The position numbers and the translations under genes were made by a program. Under the pieces are notes generated by a model. That model did no database searches. It saw only the letters and a list, made by a program, of their open reading frames with translations, and was not told the DNA's origin. From NCBI GenBank assembly GCA_043228905.1, contig JBHGNT010000013.1, positions 20,770,001-20,834,000 on the forward strand: a stretch of 64,000 nucleotides of DNA. Reading direction: 5' to 3'. Shown one piece after another: positions 61,001 through 64,000 of the stretch. This DNA is from Azolla caroliniana. Lineage: Eukaryota > Polypodiophyta. Numbering within the stretch: the stretch's first letter is position 1; each line of letters starts with the position of its first letter.

Positions 61001-62181
61001 ATGATTAAAAAAGTCAATTCAGTTGATGGAAATCAAAACCTCCTGAACATGAAGCCAAATACACATAACAGTTATGTGCCCTTGTTTTACGGTCAATTGC
61101 ACTTGAATGCCACAATTACATGAGACTAAGCATGCAGTATGATCCTCACAAATATGATCCTCACAAATATGATCCTCACAAATATGATCCTCATTTGCAG
61201 AAAATAGTTCACAAAACAAAGTCTAAATACAAAATGAAGCCAACGGTTATACCTTCTCTACATATTGCTCCCTTGTGACTAAGCCAACGGTTTCCTTCTT
61301 GAATGCAGTCTCCAGAATCTATCAGTTTAAAACAAACTTGTTAAGACAGATCTTTAGGCATGCATCTAACTATGAGAAATAAATCAATTAAAAAACATTG
61401 CATACAGCAGCCTTCCTCTCTCCATGTGGCAAAGACACACAAAAATGGGGGGAGGGGTTTTAACCATCTTAAAAATAGCATTAAAACCCCAAATTTGATA
61501 TAATGGATCATCTCTTAATGTTGGAGAGAGACAAAAAATAACCACCTTAGTGCCTACACATGTATAACCCTAACTTTGTAAGAAAAAAGGGGAGGAAAAA
61601 GGGAACCACCTTAATGCTAACACATCAAAAATCCTAAATTGAGGAAACACTTTTCCTCTCCCAATATTACAGAGTTCCACAACAGAAAAGAATGCGAAAA
61701 ATTAGCACCTTAATGCGTATACATTAAACCTTAAACCTGCCCAGAAAGAAGGCAAAAACAATTCACCTTGATTCCTACACAATAGAAATCCCAGAAGAGA
61801 AAAAAATAAGCTGAAGAATAACCCTAAAATTGGGGATTTCCTGTAAATTAATTGATAGAGCCACCACAGAATAAGGTAGAAAAATTAACCATCCACACAA
61901 CATGAAAGAAGTAGGAAAAGGGAATCTTTGCTTCCCTACAATCAAAAATAAAAAATAAACGATAAATAAACAACCACAAATACCGAAAAAGCTATGTATT
62001 ACAAACATATAAATACCTCGGAGGTGCTAGAACCGAACTGGAGGAGACCTGTTTGGCCTCCAGACGACTTGTTCTTGAGCTCCTCGATCTTTTTCCTCTC
62101 CGCTTCTCTCTGTTTCTCGAGGCGCCGGATGCGAGCTGCATCCTGGGCCGTCCCGACGTAGCCATCCCCCATCCCCGACAT
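55037..62181 (-). CDS. XCT: XAP5 CIRCADIAN TIMEKEEPER (XCT), 12 exons
   Basis: A nuclear XAP5-family protein acting in circadian period, light signalling and RNA processing with the spliceosome (family knowledge). Exons on the minus strand: 62181-62017, 61318-61253, 56943-56879, 56799-56684, 56424-56346, 56249-56173, 56085-56024, 55928-55797, 55613-55560, 55474-55409, 55276-55202, 55087-55037. All GT-AG; total 335 residues, about the Arabidopsis length. The N terminus [20 protein letters not shown] matches the family, followed by a charged coiled-coil region ([26 protein letters not shown]), a basic [12 protein letters not shown] nuclear-signal-like patch, and [14 protein letters not shown]. 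The XAP5 domain is about 180-335: [76 protein letters not shown], end RYTIHGD. Intron 2 (56944-61252) holds copia remnants. A CT-rich leader precedes the ATG. Confidence 0.96.
58537..58731 (+). mobile_element. Copia gag fragment in XCT intron 2
   Basis: A 64-residue frame with [19 protein letters not shown] fits the gag phrase LPxxYDxxVxSLTT of copia elements, followed by a degraded [10 protein letters not shown] where LLxxEExL is usual. It is antisense to XCT. It precedes the LTR at 59063, so it belongs to an element on the left of that LTR and not to the one on the right. Confidence 0.6.
59063..59505 (+). mobile_element. 443-bp copia LTR
   Basis: Begins TGTTGGAATT and ends CCTGTACA, so TGT...ACA ends. 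It is followed after AC by a primer-binding site at 59508. On its left is GAGGGATGTAA, reminiscent of a polypurine tract. It contains no coding frame. No second copy is found within the window. Confidence 0.75.
59508..59520 (+). other. Primer-binding site (initiator tRNA-Met)
   Basis: TGGTATCAGAGCC is complementary to the 3' end of plant initiator methionine tRNA, the usual primer of Ty1/copia reverse transcription. It lies two bases after the LTR end, as expected, and fixes the element's orientation as plus. Confidence 0.92.
59563..60640 (+). mobile_element. Internally deleted copia element
   Basis: Downstream of the primer site, a frame at 59617-59883 encodes a gag N terminus: [40 protein letters not shown]. 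After 59884 it degenerates into stops, and near 60500-60600 it keeps only the RT entry ([20 protein letters not shown], then AKGY). Protease, integrase, most of RT, RNase H and the right LTR are missing. It is antisense to XCT, within intron 2. Confidence 0.75.
61138..61197. repeat. 15-bp minisatellite
   Basis: Three exact units of TATGATCCTCACAAA plus a partial fourth, lying 56 bases downstream (gene sense) of XCT exon 2, inside intron 2. On the gene strand it reads TTTGTGAGGATCATA. Confidence 0.95.
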
Positions 62182-63609
62182 CTTTCTCTCACTGTCTCTC
62201 TCAGTCTACTTCGAATAATATGCGTATACACAGAGAGGCAAGCGAACAACGAAACTTCAGAAACCCTAAAATGTGCTGTAATGCGAGCTGCCTGTGTCTG
62301 TCTGTGTGCTGTGTCTGCATCTGTCGCACATAAATCATAAAGAGTTAAAGGTGAACAATTAATTACTGTGTTAGTCTCTGTTATTTTGGGGGTTAGGTCT
62401 CTCTCTTTATTATTTATTTTGCATGAAAAAAGCCAATGAACCATCCCATCCATCCATCCTCCTAATCGGAACCCATGGGTTATCGTATAAATATATGTAC
62501 ACATATATCATCATCGATGCCGCCACATCCTATATGGCCTTCAGTGATAGAGCTATCCTTTTGATGTCCATGGAAGACCGATTGTGAATCGTGATCCCAT
62601 CATAATGGGCCTAGGGATAAGTTGTCTACTAACTTACCATTAGGGTAAGGTAATTCTGATAGAGTAAGAGAAGCTCACATTCTAAACCCCTGAAAATTTC
62701 AATGTCGTGTAATAAAATTAGTGAGATTCCGAACCTCAATGCATGGATTAAATATATACATATATAGAATTTTGACTAATCATTTGAATGCCACCACCCA
62801 AATTATAAATTAAAGACGATGTGGGTATTTTCAAAGTTTCGTGAAAATGCCATTCTACTTTAATGGCATCAGTCAATCTCTAGATTTTTTCATATGCCTA
62901 GAGAGTACTGCTACCTATGAGCGACAATTTCAAACACATTACCCTTTCTCACCTAGGCTTCAATAACCTTAAGCCATATATAGAACACCAATGATAAATG
63001 TATCCTCTGAGCCTTACAAGGGCAACCATGTTTAAGATCTTCATGATTGGCAAAGGATGACCTCAATAGAATATATTTTGTTTGTGTAAAAGATGTTAAC
63101 ATATGTAGCTTGTCTATTTCCTTGTAGTTGTCCCTTGTACAAGCATCTTGGGTTTATGTGCATGTAAATTGGATTGCAATTTTGTTTTATGGGCATCCTC
63201 AATTTATTTCATTGTTAGTGCACTTTTATTTTTGGGCAATGAATGATTTGATATAAGTTGCATGTATAACATCCATGCACAATTCTAGAAGAGAGTGACG
63301 ATATTTAATGGCAAGCCATTTACCATAGATACCCTTGGAGTTCATGATAATTGTAAAGGTATTGAATTGTAAACCATGGGAGACAAAGTTGTGCATGCTA
63401 AGGGAAACTAAGGGAAACCAATGTAATTTGGATGTTACTTTTTAACATAAAAATTCAACCAATTTCTCATCCACCATATGTTTAGAGGCTTCTATTCCAC
63501 AAAAGTATGGAATAGCATGACAACAATTTAACATAAACTAATGTTTCTTATAAGTGATAGCCTCCACCCCAAGGAAAGCTACCGAGGTGGTAAAAGGCTC
63601 CAACTATTA
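62182..63609. other. XCT promoter side and intergenic DNA
   Basis: 62182-62340 is the CT/GT-rich presumed 5' leader of XCT (minus strand), with CTGTGTCTGTCTGTGTGCTG. The rest is AT-rich and no gene is recognised. TATATACATATATAG lies at 62753-62767. Confidence 0.5.
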
Positions 63610-64000
63610 CGCTGTTAAGTTTCACCTTGAACCGAACCAAAGCGCGAAACCACGGCTTAACGGTTTAAACGGTTCGGTTCGGTTTCGGTTTCAACTGTTA
63701 GAAACCGTGGTTTTAACGATTTAACTATTTATTTATTTTATCTTTTTGTTTTTATTTTTATTTTCAAAAAATTCAAAATTTTGTTTTTTAACAATTTTTT
63801 CATTTTCATGCCTTATTCTCACATTTTAGGAAAATCTTTAAAATTTTGAAATTTTAAATAATCAAATATTTCAAATTTGAATTTTGACCTAAGTTGAAAA
63901 CCGAAACCGAACCATGAAACCATGGATTTCTCGGTTTAATGGCTTAATAGTTTGAAAACATTTTAATGGTTCGGTTTAACGGTTTCGTGGTTCGGTTCAA
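63610..64000. repeat. GGTTCGG/AACCGAAACC repeat, cut by the window end
   Basis: Left side: AACCGAACCAAAGCG, GGTTCGGTTCGGTTTCGG; an AT-rich middle (63720-63890); right side: ACCGAAACCGAACC, GGTTCGGTTTAACGG. The layout (AACC/GGTT-rich arms around an AT-rich centre) is the same as in the MITE at 36390, so probably the same family. The right end lies outside the window. Confidence 0.65.

Overview
This window is nuclear DNA from a flowering plant. The evidence is plant-specific proteins (a GT14 arabinogalactan glucuronosyltransferase, a fasciclin-like protein, a plastid-targeted At5g03900-type protein and an XCT/XAP5 protein), short exons with GT-AG introns of up to 4.7 kb, long AT-rich spacers, many microsatellites, and decayed LTR and non-LTR retrotransposons. 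The sequence alone does not identify the species.

Layout. 1-7.4 kb: repeats, a weak fasciclin-like gene (2130-2846) and a LINE remnant. 7.4-8.3 kb: a foldback DNA transposon and a solo LTR, both with target-site duplications. 11.8-16.4 kb: a four-exon GlcAT14-type glycosyltransferase (+). 18.4-19.9 kb: a four-exon universal stress protein (+). 21.8-23.0 kb: a three-exon membrane RING-H2 E3 ligase (-). 23.3-34.7 kb: a mobile-element zone with a dead Ty1/copia, three loci of one LINE family, and a solo LTR inside one of the LINE copies. 34.8-46.6 kb: a 13-exon plastid membrane protein gene (+), whose introns hold a splice-junction-derived repeat array, a MITE, a triplicated 313-bp repeat, a LINE and a copia remnant. 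49.3-49.9 kb: a single-exon acidic membrane protein of unknown family (-). 55.0-62.2 kb: the 12-exon XCT gene (-), with copia debris in its 4.3-kb intron 2. The rest is intergenic and ends in a degenerate GGTTCGG repeat cut by the window edge.

The genes do not form one pathway. Five of them were reassembled exon by exon into intact frames of 427, 195, 234, 532 and 335 residues. The two strongest structural observations are intron 1 of the 34.8-kb gene, which looks like a decayed tandem array whose unit includes the end of exon 1 and its splice donor, and the 450-bp solo LTR that splits a LINE codon with an exact 5-bp duplication. No CRISPR, operon or bacterial-type system is present, and I found no convincing new enzymatic system.
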